Below are positions 18,825 to 27,399 of a stretch of DNA of 56,302 nt, piece after piece. Where the stretch lies: contig JAHYJR010000006.1 in assembly GCA_019429005.1 (NCBI GenBank), forward strand, positions 1 through 56,302, written 5' to 3'. The translations under genes and the position numbers were made by a program. Under the pieces are notes generated by a model. That model ran no database searches. It worked only from the letters and a program-made list of their open reading frames with translations, and was not told the origin of the DNA. Every line of letters begins with the position of its first letter. Within the stretch, counting starts at the first letter, position 1. Source of the stretch: Nanobdellati archaeon. GTDB taxonomy: Archaea > EX4484-52 > GLR71.

Positions 18825-19194
18825 TATTAATATCAGATGTTGATTTATATTTTTCATATATTAATGTATCAAATATTTCGTATAGCATCTCGTGAGCTTT
18901 TGTAATTCCCGTAATTGATGCAAGTGCTTCAATTCTAGAGTCTATCACGTCTTTTTTTAATTCATCGTTATTTATTTCCGAACCGAGTTCTTGAAGCCTA
19001 TCGTCCATTATACACATTGATAAATAATTATCCAATTCCGGTGTAATTTTGTGTATAATTTCAGTTATATATGTTATATGGTCTAATTCGCTTTGTTTAA
19101 TAAGTATATTTATATTTGTTTCAATTGATTCATTAAAATAAATGATATCTTCTAATTTATGTAATTCATCTTTTGATGGAAGTCTTTTAAACAT
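18790..19194 (-). CDS. Unknown helical protein, paralogue of 19503-19979
   Basis: A 134-residue, probably all-helical, charged protein of no recognised family. It aligns with the protein at 19503-19979: LEDIIYFNESIETN with IKDIGLFNQSIDKN, and EALASITGITKAHEMLYEIF with ESLAEISGIIEAHELLYELF. It appears to be the first part of a gene whose second part (18609-18824) is now out of frame. Start ATG 19194 follows an AT-rich leader. Probably a remnant of a tandem duplication beside the tRNA-Arg gene. Confidence 0.5.
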   Translation of the reverse strand: MFKRLPSKDELHKLEDIIYFNESIETNINILIKQSELDHITYITEIIHKITPELDNYLSMCIMDDRLQELGSEINNDELKKDVIDSRIEALASITGITKAHEMLYEIFDTLIYEKYKSTSDINKTRSLNIKTYL

Positions 19195-19262
19195 AATATT
19201 GTTATTATAAAATCTAACTTTATATTATTCATTGCTGTAAAGTCGTAAAAGTATTGTTTAGT

Positions 19263-19484
19263 TTAGAAATAGGTTTCTTCTCTTATGATTTTGAATTTAA
19301 GTATATCTTTTGTGAATCTTTTGAGGTTTATTGCTTCAATTTTTTTGTATATGGATTGTGTTTTTATTGTATTGAATTTGTTGTATTTATCTATGTCTTC
19401 CATAATCTCTTTAAAATCATCAGAATATTTATGTGTTATTTGTTCGGTTAATTTTTTGGTTACTCCTGATTCAAGTTCTATCAT
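19263..19484 (-). CDS. Continuation of the unknown gene after an in-frame TAA
   Basis: A 73-residue Lys/Glu/Ile-rich frame. It is in exactly the same frame as the gene at 19503-19979, separated by TAA (19503-19505) and six codons, so the two may once have been one protein of about 238 residues. It is homologous to the degraded frame at 18609-18824. No family is recognised. Translation could restart at ATG 19484, but a role as an independent protein is unproven. Confidence 0.4.
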   Translation of the reverse strand: MIELESGVTKKLTEQITHKYSDDFKEIMEDIDKYNKFNTIKTQSIYKKIEAINLKRFTKDILKFKIIREETYF

Positions 19485-19502
19485 TTTTGAGAGATCAATA
19501 TA

Positions 19503-19979
19503 TTATGTAAGGAATTTATAGACTTTAGCGGTTTCATTCAATCTTTTTTGAAAATCATAAGGACCTTCTTGCTTTATTGCGTCTCCGCATTCTTTTGAAA
19601 CCCTATTTATAAATTGTATATTTATCATTTTTTGATATGTTATTCTTTCAAAAAGTTCATATAACAATTCATGTGCTTCTATAATTCCAGATATTTCTGC
19701 TAATGATTCTGTTTTCACATTATTGATATTATATTGTAATCTTTGTTTTTGTTCGTCTGCATTATTTATATTTATTAATTCGGTTTCAGCATTAAAAACT
19801 TCTAAATATTCATGAATGTTTGGTGCTAGTCGAGTTATAATATTATCAAGATATGTGTCAGAATCTAATTTACTTTGATGTGCAAGCATTTTTTTGTTTT
19901 TGTCGATACTTTGATTAAATAATCCAATATCTTTAATTTTATTTAATTCTATATCTGATAGATCTCGTTGAACAATCAT
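19503..19979 (-). CDS. Unknown helical protein, paralogue of 18790-19194
   Basis: A 158-residue protein predicted to be helical, without recognised domains. Its most conserved stretch relative to the neighbouring copy is ESLAEISGIIEAHELLYELF. It extends about 35 residues further than the copy at 18790-19194 and stops at TAA 19503, after which the frame continues into 19263-19484. The next gene upstream (20085) is also on the minus strand but more than 100 bases away. Confidence 0.55.
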   Translation of the reverse strand: MIVQRDLSDIELNKIKDIGLFNQSIDKNKKMLAHQSKLDSDTYLDNIITRLAPNIHEYLEVFNAETELININNADEQKQRLQYNINNVKTESLAEISGIIEAHELLYELFERITYQKMINIQFINRVSKECGDAIKQEGPYDFQKRLNETAKVYKFLT

Positions 19980-20084
19980 ATTGTTATTACAAATGTTTAA
20001 TTTTATATTTGTTACTTGTAGAATATAACAGTTAATGTGTGGTTAGAAGTGACCTTTTAAAGTTTTTCAAATCGGGGTCAATCA

Positions 20085-20555
20085 TTATTCAAGATTCTTA
20101 ATAAGCTCTTCAACATCTTTTTTGTTTTTTGTTGCGTTTAGAAGTTCGATTGCAAGTTGTTTTTTAAGTGTGAAATATTTTTCAAATATTTCTTCTTGTG
20201 ATATGTTTTCATTATTATAACGTCTCATAATTGCAGAATCTCTACCACCAGGACAACCATTTTTTCGAAGACAGCAATAAGACATTGAACCAAAGCAGAC
20301 TAAGTCTGAATCCCAATCATGTTTTTTAGAAAAAGCGTCTTTTATTTTTATAAATTCTTCTTGTGTAAGGCCTATTGCATTTAGGACTGTGTCGCGTATA
20401 CATACTGAGCCGAATGTGAGATCATATCCCGGTTTGCAACAGAATGCAAGGGATCTTAGGTCTCCGCCATGGCAAAGTGGTACTGGTGCATCGCTCCATC
20501 CGGGAACATCTCTTGTATTAGCTGGGTTTATGTGTGTGTTCTCCATAAGTATCAT
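20085..20555 (-). CDS. Cys-rich protein similar to methanogenesis marker domain 9
   Basis: A 156-residue cytoplasmic protein with a dense cysteine pattern: VPLCHGGDLRSLAFCCKP, SVCIRDTVL, DLVCFGSMSYCCLRKNGCPGGRD. The CHGGDLR-x4-CCKP core and the following TQEEFIKIKDAF helix resemble what is called putative methanogenesis marker domain 9, a probable metal or Fe-S binding domain of unknown function. The assignment is from memory of the motif and is moderate. The tail (about 110-156) is helical. It starts three bases after the gatB stop, so the two are co-transcribed. Confidence 0.6.
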   Translation of the reverse strand: MILMENTHINPANTRDVPGWSDAPVPLCHGGDLRSLAFCCKPGYDLTFGSVCIRDTVLNAIGLTQEEFIKIKDAFSKKHDWDSDLVCFGSMSYCCLRKNGCPGGRDSAIMRRYNNENISQEEIFEKYFTLKKQLAIELLNATKNKKDVEELIKNLE

Positions 20556-20558
20556 CTA

Positions 20559-21986
20559 TTATTTGATTAATTCTAATATCTTATCTTTTGCTGTTTTTGC
20601 ATCAGTTTGTCCTTTTGTCTCGCGTATGATTTGTCCTACAAGGAAATTGATTGATTTGTAGTTACCGTTTTTATAGTCTTCAACAGCTTTTTCATTTTTT
20701 GATATTATATCTTTTGCAATTTTATTTAAATCCATTTTTGTTTCTAAATTAAGTCCAAGTTCTTTAGCAACTGTATTTGGATCTTTTTTGATTTCAACCA
20801 TTTTTCTTAATATCTGTTCTGTGGTATGGTCTGTATATTTCTTATTGTTAAAATCTGTAAAAAGTGTTATAATCCATTCTTTTTTAAGGCCTGAATTTGC
20901 AAATTTTATGTTGTTCCAATTAAGAGTTTTCTTTAATTGACCTGAAAGCCATGCTGCTGCTATTTTTACGTCAATTTTGTCAGATATCTCTTCAAAAAGG
21001 TCTGCAATGGCTTTTTCAGATACGATGCTTTCTGCAGTTTTTTCGTTTATCTTATATTCTTTGACAATACGTTTTAGCCTTTCTTCAGGTAGTTCAGGTA
21101 ATGATTTTTTTATGTCTTCAATCTGTTTTTTTGTTATTGTAATTTTTGTGAGATCTGGTTCAAAAATGTAACCATAATCAGATTCAGTTTCTTTTTCTCT
21201 TGATTCTTTTGTAATATTAAGTTTTGCGTTCCACATCCTAGATTCTAAAGTTATTGTTCCGCCACGGCGTATGACATTTTTTTGTCTTATTTCTTCATAT
21301 TTAAGTGCCTTTTCAACAAATTTTGTTCCTGTTATGTTTTTTATTTCGACTCTCTGACCCATTTTACCATCTATGGTTGTAGATATATTACCATCGGATC
21401 GCATACTTGCATCGCTTGTAAAATCATATATTCCGAGGTATTCCATGATTTGACCGAGTTTTTGAAGATAATTTCTTGCACTTTCAGGCGAATCAAAATC
21501 AGGTTCAGTAACAACTTCAATCAATGGTGTTCCAGCCCTATTGTAATCTACAAGAGTGTATTGTTTTCCAGCATCATTTATATGAATTAGTTTTCCAGGA
21601 TCTTCTTCAATGTGTAATCTGTTTATCCTTATTTTCTTTTTTTTGTCAGCAATATCTATCATGACATAACCTGCTTCTGCAAGAGGTATTTCATATTGTG
21701 TTATCTGATAATTTTTGTTCATATCTGGATAAAAATAGGTTTTTCTTGAGAAATATATTTCGCCTGCAATTTTACAGTTTAACGCAAGAGCTGCTTTAAT
21801 TGCTGAATCTATTATTGTTTTATTTACAGATGGTTTTGAGCCTGGAAGTCCAAGGCATGTCGGACATGTTAATGTGTTTGGTTCTAATTCTGTTTTTTTT
21901 GAAGAAATAGGATTACCACAGCTACAGAACATCTTACTTTCAGATTTTAGCTGGATATGCGTTTCAAGACCAATCATTACAGACAT
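20559..21986 (-). CDS. gatB: Asp/Glu-tRNA amidotransferase subunit B
   Basis: A 475-residue GatB. It opens with IGLETHIQLKSESKMFCSC, has the zinc site CSC...CPTCLGLPGSKP, the kinase-like core motifs SRKTYFYPDMNKNYQITQY and HIEEDPGKL, VDYNRAGTPLIEVVTEPD and SMRSDGNIS, then the helical tail and a C-terminal YqeY-like domain ending GQTDAKTAKDKILELIK. With GatA and GatC it amidates misacylated Glu-tRNA(Gln) and Asp-tRNA(Asn). There is no AspRS-like insert, so it is GatB rather than GatE. gatA and gatC are not in the window. Confidence 0.96.
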   Translation of the reverse strand: MSVMIGLETHIQLKSESKMFCSCGNPISSKKTELEPNTLTCPTCLGLPGSKPSVNKTIIDSAIKAALALNCKIAGEIYFSRKTYFYPDMNKNYQITQYEIPLAEAGYVMIDIADKKKKIRINRLHIEEDPGKLIHINDAGKQYTLVDYNRAGTPLIEVVTEPDFDSPESARNYLQKLGQIMEYLGIYDFTSDASMRSDGNISTTIDGKMGQRVEIKNITGTKFVEKALKYEEIRQKNVIRRGGTITLESRMWNAKLNITKESREKETESDYGYIFEPDLTKITITKKQIEDIKKSLPELPEERLKRIVKEYKINEKTAESIVSEKAIADLFEEISDKIDVKIAAAWLSGQLKKTLNWNNIKFANSGLKKEWIITLFTDFNNKKYTDHTTEQILRKMVEIKKDPNTVAKELGLNLETKMDLNKIAKDIISKNEKAVEDYKNGNYKSINFLVGQIIRETKGQTDAKTAKDKILELIK

Positions 21987-22020
21987 ATATTTTTACACCA
22001 TCGTAAAGTTATTAATTGTT

Positions 22021-22110
22021 AGTGTTTAGTTATATTATAAGTTAATATTTAGTTATATTATAAGTTAATATTAAATTGATATTATAAATTAGTATTATAA
22101 TTTAATATTA
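22021..22110. repeat. AT-rich imperfect direct repeats
   Basis: Two nearly perfect and two degenerate copies of a roughly 23-base AT-only unit (built on TTATATTATAAGTTAATATT) lie between the divergent gatB and 22162 genes. They probably overlap the promoters of both. Confidence 0.6.
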
Positions 22111-22161
22111 TAAATTAATATAAGAAATGTTTTTATTTATATCTTTTAATGGTTTTTGATT

Positions 22162-22638
22162 ATGGTTGATTATACATCTCTTGCGGATATTGCAAAACGA
22201 TTTGAAGATGAATTTGATGATTTGAAAAGTAATAAACTCAAATTTGTAAAAAGTGCGAAAACAGATCTTAAAAAGTTTTGGCCTGCTGTTGAAAAGATTA
22301 GATATCTATCAAAATATAGATCTTATACTGATACAGAATGGCTTATAAATGGCAAACAAGAAGCCATAGTCTTAGCAAATATTGATCGTAGTGAACAGCC
22401 TGAAGAAGATGGTCTTTATGGGACAATATTTAAGCGAGATCTTATTTTTATTGAAGATGCGTTTTTTAAGCTTGATTTTAGGATTGATTGGGATAAGAGA
22501 CGTGGCGGTTCAAATAAAGAATCATTTACAACGCATGAGCTTACTGAAGAACGTCTTTTGAAAGTGCTTGCAGATGATAGGGTATTCAAATCTTTTGTTA
22601 ATACAATAACTAGGATAAAAAAGAAATATTCAAAATGA
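22162..22638 (+). CDS. Hypothetical cytoplasmic protein
   Basis: A 158-residue charged protein without a recognised domain. It has a helical N terminus (TSLADIAKRFEDEFDDLK), a central mixed part rich in Trp/Tyr/Arg (KYRSYTDTEWLINGKQE) and a basic C terminus (TRIKKKYSK). It converges with srp54 with two bases between the stops. Start ATG 22162 is chosen; TTG 22156 is in frame. Confidence 0.6.
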   Translation: MVDYTSLADIAKRFEDEFDDLKSNKLKFVKSAKTDLKKFWPAVEKIRYLSKYRSYTDTEWLINGKQEAIVLANIDRSEQPEEDGLYGTIFKRDLIFIEDAFFKLDFRIDWDKRRGGSNKESFTTHELTEERLLKVLADDRVFKSFVNTITRIKKKYSK

Positions 22639-22640
22639 TT

Positions 22641-23960
22641 TTAGAATGGCAATCCTTTCATATTTTTCATCATTTTTGACATCGGATTGTTTTTTATCAT
22701 TTTTCCGCCTTTCATTTTTTTCATCATTTTTTTAGTCTTATTAAAATTTTGTATAAGTTCTCTGATGTCTTCAGGTGTTGTGCCTGAGCCTTTTGCGATA
22801 CGTTCAATTCTACTTATATCAAGTAATTTTGGTTCCCGTTTTTCAGCTTTTGTCATGGAATCCATCATATATTTCCATTTAACCATATTTTTTTCTTGTT
22901 TATCAAGCAGGTCTTTAGGTATTTTAATATTACCCATACCTGGTATCATTTCAAGAATCTTGCTGATTGAACCCATTTTTTTTGTGCTTTCAATCTGTTC
23001 ATAAAAAGTCTCAAGTGTTATATCACCTTTTAGCATATCTTCAATATGTTTAGGTGATATTGCTTCTTGTGCTTTTTCAAGAAGTGTTTCAAGATCTCCC
23101 ATACCAAGAAGTCTTGATACGAATCGTACAGGGTCATAGATTTCAAGTGCGTCTGTTTTTTCACCTGTCCCTATGAATTTTACTTTTACATTTGCGACAT
23201 AACATGCTGAAATTGCACCACCACCACGAGCTGAACTGTCCATCTTTGTTAGAATTATTCCTGTAAGTCCTATAAGTTTATTGAATTCGGTTGCTTGTAT
23301 CTTTGCTGCTTGACCGATATCTCCACTTAAAACAAGCAATTTATCATCTGCTTTTATTAGTTTATCAATATCTTTAATTTCTTCTGCTAGTTCTCCATCG
23401 ATTGCGGAACGTCCGGCAGTATCTATAATTATTACATTTTTTGCTTTTAGTTGTTCAAGACCTGTCTTTACAATTTTTACAGGATTTTTTTCTTTTGCAT
23501 CTCCATATACACTTACATCTAGTTTTTTTGATAGCTGTAGTAATTGTTCAAATGCTGCAGGTCTCCAAGTATCACAAGATATAAGACCTACTGAAAGGCC
23601 TCTTTTAAGATATAATCTGGCAAGTTTTGCGGTTGTAGTTGTTTTACCTGAACCAAAAAGTCCAACAAGCATGATTTTTTTGTTCTTGATTTCAAGTGTG
23701 TGTTTTTCTTTTCCTAGAAGTTCAACAAGTTGATCATATACTATTTTCACAACATGTTCACGTCGTGTTATACCTGGTGGTAATTTTTCTGTAAGTGCTT
23801 GTTCTTTGATTTTATTGCTTAGTTCGATAACTATTTTCACATCTACATCAGATTGTATAAGTGATCTTTGTATATCTTTTATAAGCTCTTCAATAGCTTT
23901 TTTGTCTGCAATACCCTTTTTTGTAAATTTAGAGAGACTTTCTTTTATTCTATCAAACAT
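22641..23960 (-). CDS. srp54: Signal recognition particle 54 kDa protein
   Basis: A 439-residue SRP54 with an N-terminal helical bundle (about 1-90), the GTPase G domain with GLFGSGKTTTTAKLARL (about 103-119), CDTWRPAAFEQL, DTAGRS (about 182), TKMDSSARGG (about 243) and the insertion box characteristic of SRP GTPases. The C-terminal M domain is Met- and Lys-rich (KKMMKKMKGGKMI), binding signal peptides and SRP RNA. It pairs with FtsY (32482-33420) for co-translational targeting. Confidence 0.97.
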   Translation of the reverse strand: MFDRIKESLSKFTKKGIADKKAIEELIKDIQRSLIQSDVDVKIVIELSNKIKEQALTEKLPPGITRREHVVKIVYDQLVELLGKEKHTLEIKNKKIMLVGLFGSGKTTTTAKLARLYLKRGLSVGLISCDTWRPAAFEQLLQLSKKLDVSVYGDAKEKNPVKIVKTGLEQLKAKNVIIIDTAGRSAIDGELAEEIKDIDKLIKADDKLLVLSGDIGQAAKIQATEFNKLIGLTGIILTKMDSSARGGGAISACYVANVKVKFIGTGEKTDALEIYDPVRFVSRLLGMGDLETLLEKAQEAISPKHIEDMLKGDITLETFYEQIESTKKMGSISKILEMIPGMGNIKIPKDLLDKQEKNMVKWKYMMDSMTKAEKREPKLLDISRIERIAKGSGTTPEDIRELIQNFNKTKKMMKKMKGGKMIKNNPMSKMMKNMKGLPF

Positions 23961-24097
23961 ATTCTTAATTTTGGAGCAAATTTTAAATATTGTTTGGATT
24001 TAAAGGGTACATATTGTGGATGTTCTTTATTTTAAGCTATATTTTTTGATTTTGGATTTTTGAATTGTAATTATAAGATCGGACTTTTAACAAAAAC

Positions 24098-24105
24098 CTT
24101 AAATA
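24098..24105 (+). promoter_or_regulatory. Archaeal TATA box upstream of psmA
   Basis: CTTAAATA, preceded by an A-rich BRE-like stretch, is a strong archaeal promoter element. A start site about 25 bases downstream (near 24128) would give psmA a leader of roughly 100 bases, or a separate small RNA. A second TATA-like stretch lies at 24213-24222, closer to the gene. Confidence 0.55.
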
Positions 24106-24150
24106 GTTAATCCCACTTAATTATATAGTTAAGAGATAAGGGATACTTTG

Positions 24151-24194
24151 ATAAGTAATCGTAACAAGTGTATAAACGTGATTGATTACCTTAT
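24151..24194 (+). other. Stem-loop in psmA leader
   Basis: ATAAGTAATC (24151-24160) can pair with GATTACCTTAT (24184-24194) with one bulged base, enclosing a 23-base loop; T-rich sequence follows. It could be a structured leader or the end of a short RNA transcribed from the TATA box at 24098. Confidence 0.35.
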
Positions 24195-24232
24195 TTTTGT
24201 TATATTTATAGTTTTTATATATAGGTGATAAT

Positions 24233-24922
24233 ATGGATGCATTACCAGATCAGATGGGTTATGACCGAACAATTGTTGTTTTTTCTCCTGATGGCAGATT
24301 GTTTCAGGTGGAATATGCTAGAGAAGCTGTTAAATCAGGTTCTACTGCAGTTGGTGTTGTTTATAAGGATGGTGTTATTCTTGCAGCACAGAAAAAGGTT
24401 TCAAAACTTCTGAAATTTAGTGAAAAAATCTTTCAAGTTGATGACCATATTGGTCTTGTCGCAACTGGTATAGTTGCTGATGCAAGAGTGCTTGTGGATT
24501 CTGCAAGAGTTAAATCTCAGCAGAATAGTCTGATTTATGATGAACCCTCATCATTATATTCTATAGCTAAATACTTAGCAGACAAACAACAGCTTTATAC
24601 ACAGCATGCGGGTGTTAGACCCTATGGCGTATCTATGCTTATAGGAGGCGTTACAAGCGAACCTTCTTTGTATGAGACTGATCCAAGTGGTCTTTTGGTA
24701 GAATGTTTTGCAAAAGCAGTAGGTCGTGGTGCGTCAAAAGTCAATAAACATTTTGAATCTGCTTATAAGTCTGATATGAATAAAGATGCCGCTTTAAAGT
24801 TTGTTATAGAGGGAATGAAAAAAGAATCTAAGTTTACTGCAGAAAATCTTAGTATAACTATTATTGATAAGTTCGGATTTACTAGGTTAGATTTATCCGA
24901 GATAAAGAAACTTGGTGTATGA
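24233..24922 (+). CDS. psmA: 20S proteasome alpha subunit
   Basis: A 229-residue proteasome alpha subunit with the family signature MGYDRTIVVFSPDGRLFQV and EYAREAVKSGSTAVG at its N terminus, the H0 helix that gates the pore. No catalytic Thr, as expected for alpha subunits. It forms the outer rings of the 20S core particle. GGTG lies five bases before the ATG. It starts the conserved archaeal proteasome-SBDS-exosome superoperon, with 18 bases to the next gene. Confidence 0.97.
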   Translation: MDALPDQMGYDRTIVVFSPDGRLFQVEYAREAVKSGSTAVGVVYKDGVILAAQKKVSKLLKFSEKIFQVDDHIGLVATGIVADARVLVDSARVKSQQNSLIYDEPSSLYSIAKYLADKQQLYTQHAGVRPYGVSMLIGGVTSEPSLYETDPSGLLVECFAKAVGRGASKVNKHFESAYKSDMNKDAALKFVIEGMKKESKFTAENLSITIIDKFGFTRLDLSEIKKLGV

Positions 24923-24940
24923 TTAAAGATCTGATGTAAT

Positions 24941-25678
24941 ATGGTAAGTTCTAGACAGGTTATTGCAAGATACTCAAAATTTGGACAGACTTTTGAGATT
25001 CTTGCAGATTCTGAAAAAGTAAGAGAATATAAGGAAGGTCTTCTGCTAGACATACAAGATGTTGTTATTAGTACATCTATTTTTAAGAAAATAACATTTG
25101 CAAAAAAGACAGATTCAGGTCAGCTTATGCAAGAACGTGCAGCTACAGCTGATCGTGTTGATGAAGAAACTTTGATTAAGGTTTTTGGAACTTCTGATTT
25201 TTTAGAGATTTGCAAGATAATCTTACTTGAAGGTGAAGTGCAATACACAATTGAGCAGAGAAATGAATTTCTTGAGATGAAATTTAAGCAGATTGCATCA
25301 ATCATAGCAAGTCAGGCTATTGATCCAATACGTAAGGTGCCACATCCACAGGATCGAATTGAATCTGTAATCAAGGAATCTCGAGTTAAGATTGATATGT
25401 ATAAGTCTGCAGAATCACAACTTAAAGATGTTCTTAAAGCAATATCAATATTAATGCCAATTAGGATGGAAGTTCAAACTATTGAGATTATGGTTGGTGT
25501 TCAGTATGGTAATGCTGTAAAAAAAATAATTACTGATATGACTGTTTTAAAAAATGAAAAGTGGACTGGCTCAAATTATATCGCAACGGTATCTGTTGGT
25601 GCTGGGCTTGTTGATACTTTTTATGGTAAATTGAATAAGATAACTCATGGTAATACTGTTAGTAAGGTAATAGAATAA
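24941..25678 (+). CDS. Ribosome maturation protein SBDS/Sdo1
   Basis: A 245-residue SBDS orthologue of normal length and three-domain layout. The N-terminal FYSH domain includes VSTSIFKKITFAKK-like sequence (VVISTSIFKKITFAKK) and FGTSDFLEICKIILLEGE; the middle domain has IASQAIDPIRKVPHPQDRIE, and the C-terminal ferredoxin-like domain follows. SBDS with EF-2-like GTPase releases aIF6 from the 50S subunit; aif6 is also in this window (33895-34563). It sits between psmA and rrp4 as in most archaea. Confidence 0.95.
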   Translation: MVSSRQVIARYSKFGQTFEILADSEKVREYKEGLLLDIQDVVISTSIFKKITFAKKTDSGQLMQERAATADRVDEETLIKVFGTSDFLEICKIILLEGEVQYTIEQRNEFLEMKFKQIASIIASQAIDPIRKVPHPQDRIESVIKESRVKIDMYKSAESQLKDVLKAISILMPIRMEVQTIEIMVGVQYGNAVKKIITDMTVLKNEKWTGSNYIATVSVGAGLVDTFYGKLNKITHGNTVSKVIE

Positions 25679-25716
25679 TTAATATATTTATTAAAATTGA
25701 TAAAGAGGTGTTTTTG

Positions 25717-26649
25717 ATGGCAAAACTTTCTGTAAAGATAACTAAGAAAGATGATAAGAAAAGTGTGGTAGGGACTGCTAGTAAATCTAAGACTGTAGTT
25801 TCTAAAAAGACAGAGGTTGTTGAAGCTAATAAGGCTGTAACTAAAAATAAACTTAATGTTATAGTGACTGTTAAAGAAAATAATAATCCTGTGCGAATTG
25901 TTAAAAATGTTCAGACTGTTAAAAAAACAGATACACGTCGTGAAGTGGAAGAAACCGTAATTGTTGTTCCTGGTGATCTGTTAGAAGATAACTTGAATGT
26001 TCTTGCCGGTTTAGGTACATATCGTGATGGTAGTAAAGTTTATTCAAAATATACAGGACTCCTTAAAAAAAGAGATCATATGATTACTGTAATACCTTTA
26101 AATGGTGTTTATGTGCCAAAGAAAGGTGATTTTGTTATAGGTGAAATTAAATCATCTAATTTTTCAAATTGGTGGGTTGATATTGGAACTGCATTTAATG
26201 CAAAACTTCCTGTAATGGCTGTACCTGAATTTATTGAGCGTAATGCAGATCTTTCTAAATTTTATAAGAATGGTGATCTTGTTTTTGCACGAGTAGATAG
26301 TGTTACATCAGATCCTGTTATACCTTTATTTATGAAAGATAGGATGTGCAGAAAATTGTATCATGGTCGTGTTATTGATATAATCCCAACAAAAGTACCA
26401 AGATTAATTGGTCGTGAAGGTACAATGATACATCTTATAAAAGATAGTTGTAAATCTGTTATCAATGTTGGTCAGAATGGTCGAGTATGGGTCAAAGGCG
26501 GCGATGAATCTCTTGCAGAACGTGCTATAAAGATGGTTGAAATGTTTGCTTATAAAAGTGGACTTACTGATATGGTGTCAGATTTTTTAGAGTCTGAATT
26601 AAAAAATAATAAATCTAAGGTTAGTGTTTCTGAAAACACTAAATCTTAA
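25717..26649 (+). CDS. rrp4: Exosome complex RNA-binding protein Rrp4, long N-terminal extension
   Basis: About 310 residues. The conserved Rrp4 part starts near residue 85 (VIVVPGDLLEDNLNVL), followed by the S1 domain (PKKGDFVIGEIKSSNFSNWWVDIG) and the KH domain with the signature LIGREGTMIHLIKD. Rrp4 forms the cap of the archaeal exosome and binds substrate RNA. The first ~80 residues are an unusual low-complexity Lys/Val/Thr-rich extension without counterpart in typical Rrp4 of about 230 residues; the last ~20 residues are also Lys/Ser-rich. Start ATG 25717 has GGTG six bases upstream. Confidence 0.94.
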   Translation: MAKLSVKITKKDDKKSVVGTASKSKTVVSKKTEVVEANKAVTKNKLNVIVTVKENNNPVRIVKNVQTVKKTDTRREVEETVIVVPGDLLEDNLNVLAGLGTYRDGSKVYSKYTGLLKKRDHMITVIPLNGVYVPKKGDFVIGEIKSSNFSNWWVDIGTAFNAKLPVMAVPEFIERNADLSKFYKNGDLVFARVDSVTSDPVIPLFMKDRMCRKLYHGRVIDIIPTKVPRLIGREGTMIHLIKDSCKSVINVGQNGRVWVKGGDESLAERAIKMVEMFAYKSGLTDMVSDFLESELKNNKSKVSVSENTKS

Positions 26650-26673
26650 TTCATGTATTAAAGGTGTTATGAT

Positions 26674-27399
26674 ATGAGTGGTGCAAAGAGACCAAAAGAA
26701 TATGAAAAACTTATTGTTAAAGGTAAAAGATGTGATGGGCGAAAAATAGATGAACTTAGACCTCTTACGATTAAAGTTGGTGTTATAAAAAGAGCTAATG
26801 GTTCAGCTTATGTTGAATTAGGTAAAACAAAAGTGTATGCAGCTGTATATGGTCCAAAAGAACTTCATCCAAGACGGCTTGTAGAAGATGATAAGGCTGT
26901 TCTTTCTGTAAAATACAGTATGTTAGCATTTTCTGTAAATGATCGTGCAAGACCTGGTCCAAATAGGAGATCTACTGAGATTTCTAAAGTTGTAAAACAT
27001 GCTCTTGAGCCTGTTATATTTCTTGAAGAATTTCCACAGCTTAATATTGAGCTTATTGTAGATATAATTCAAGCTGATGCTGGAACAAGGACTGCTGCTG
27101 TTATTGCTGGTTCTGTTGCTCTTGCTAATGCAGGTATACCTATGAAAGGGTTAGTTTCTGCATGTGCTGCAGGGAAAGTTGATGGTGAGATTCTGTTAGA
27201 TCTTAATGCGCCTGAAGACAATTTTGGTGATTCTGATCTTCCTATTGCTATGACATCAACTGATAAGAAAATAACGCTTATGCAACTTGATGGCGTGATG
27301 ACAAAAGCAGAAATACAGAAAGCTATTATTTTAATTAGAAAAGGGAATGATTATATTATTTCCAAACAGATAGAAGCATTGAAAGGTGTATATCAATGA
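26674..27399 (+). CDS. rrp41: Exosome RNase PH subunit Rrp41 (catalytic)
   Basis: A 241-residue RNase PH fold protein. GKRCDGRKIDELRPL, AYVELGKTKVYAAVYGP, NDRARPGPNRRSTEISKV and IIQADAGTRTAAVIAGSVAL match the catalytic Rrp41 subunit, including the Arg pair and Asp residues needed for phosphorolysis. With Rrp42 it forms the hexameric ring that degrades or tails RNA 3' ends. Its TGA stop overlaps the ATG of rrp42 by four bases. GGTG lies seven bases before the start. Confidence 0.97.
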   Translation: MSGAKRPKEYEKLIVKGKRCDGRKIDELRPLTIKVGVIKRANGSAYVELGKTKVYAAVYGPKELHPRRLVEDDKAVLSVKYSMLAFSVNDRARPGPNRRSTEISKVVKHALEPVIFLEEFPQLNIELIVDIIQADAGTRTAAVIAGSVALANAGIPMKGLVSACAAGKVDGEILLDLNAPEDNFGDSDLPIAMTSTDKKITLMQLDGVMTKAEIQKAIILIRKGNDYIISKQIEALKGVYQ

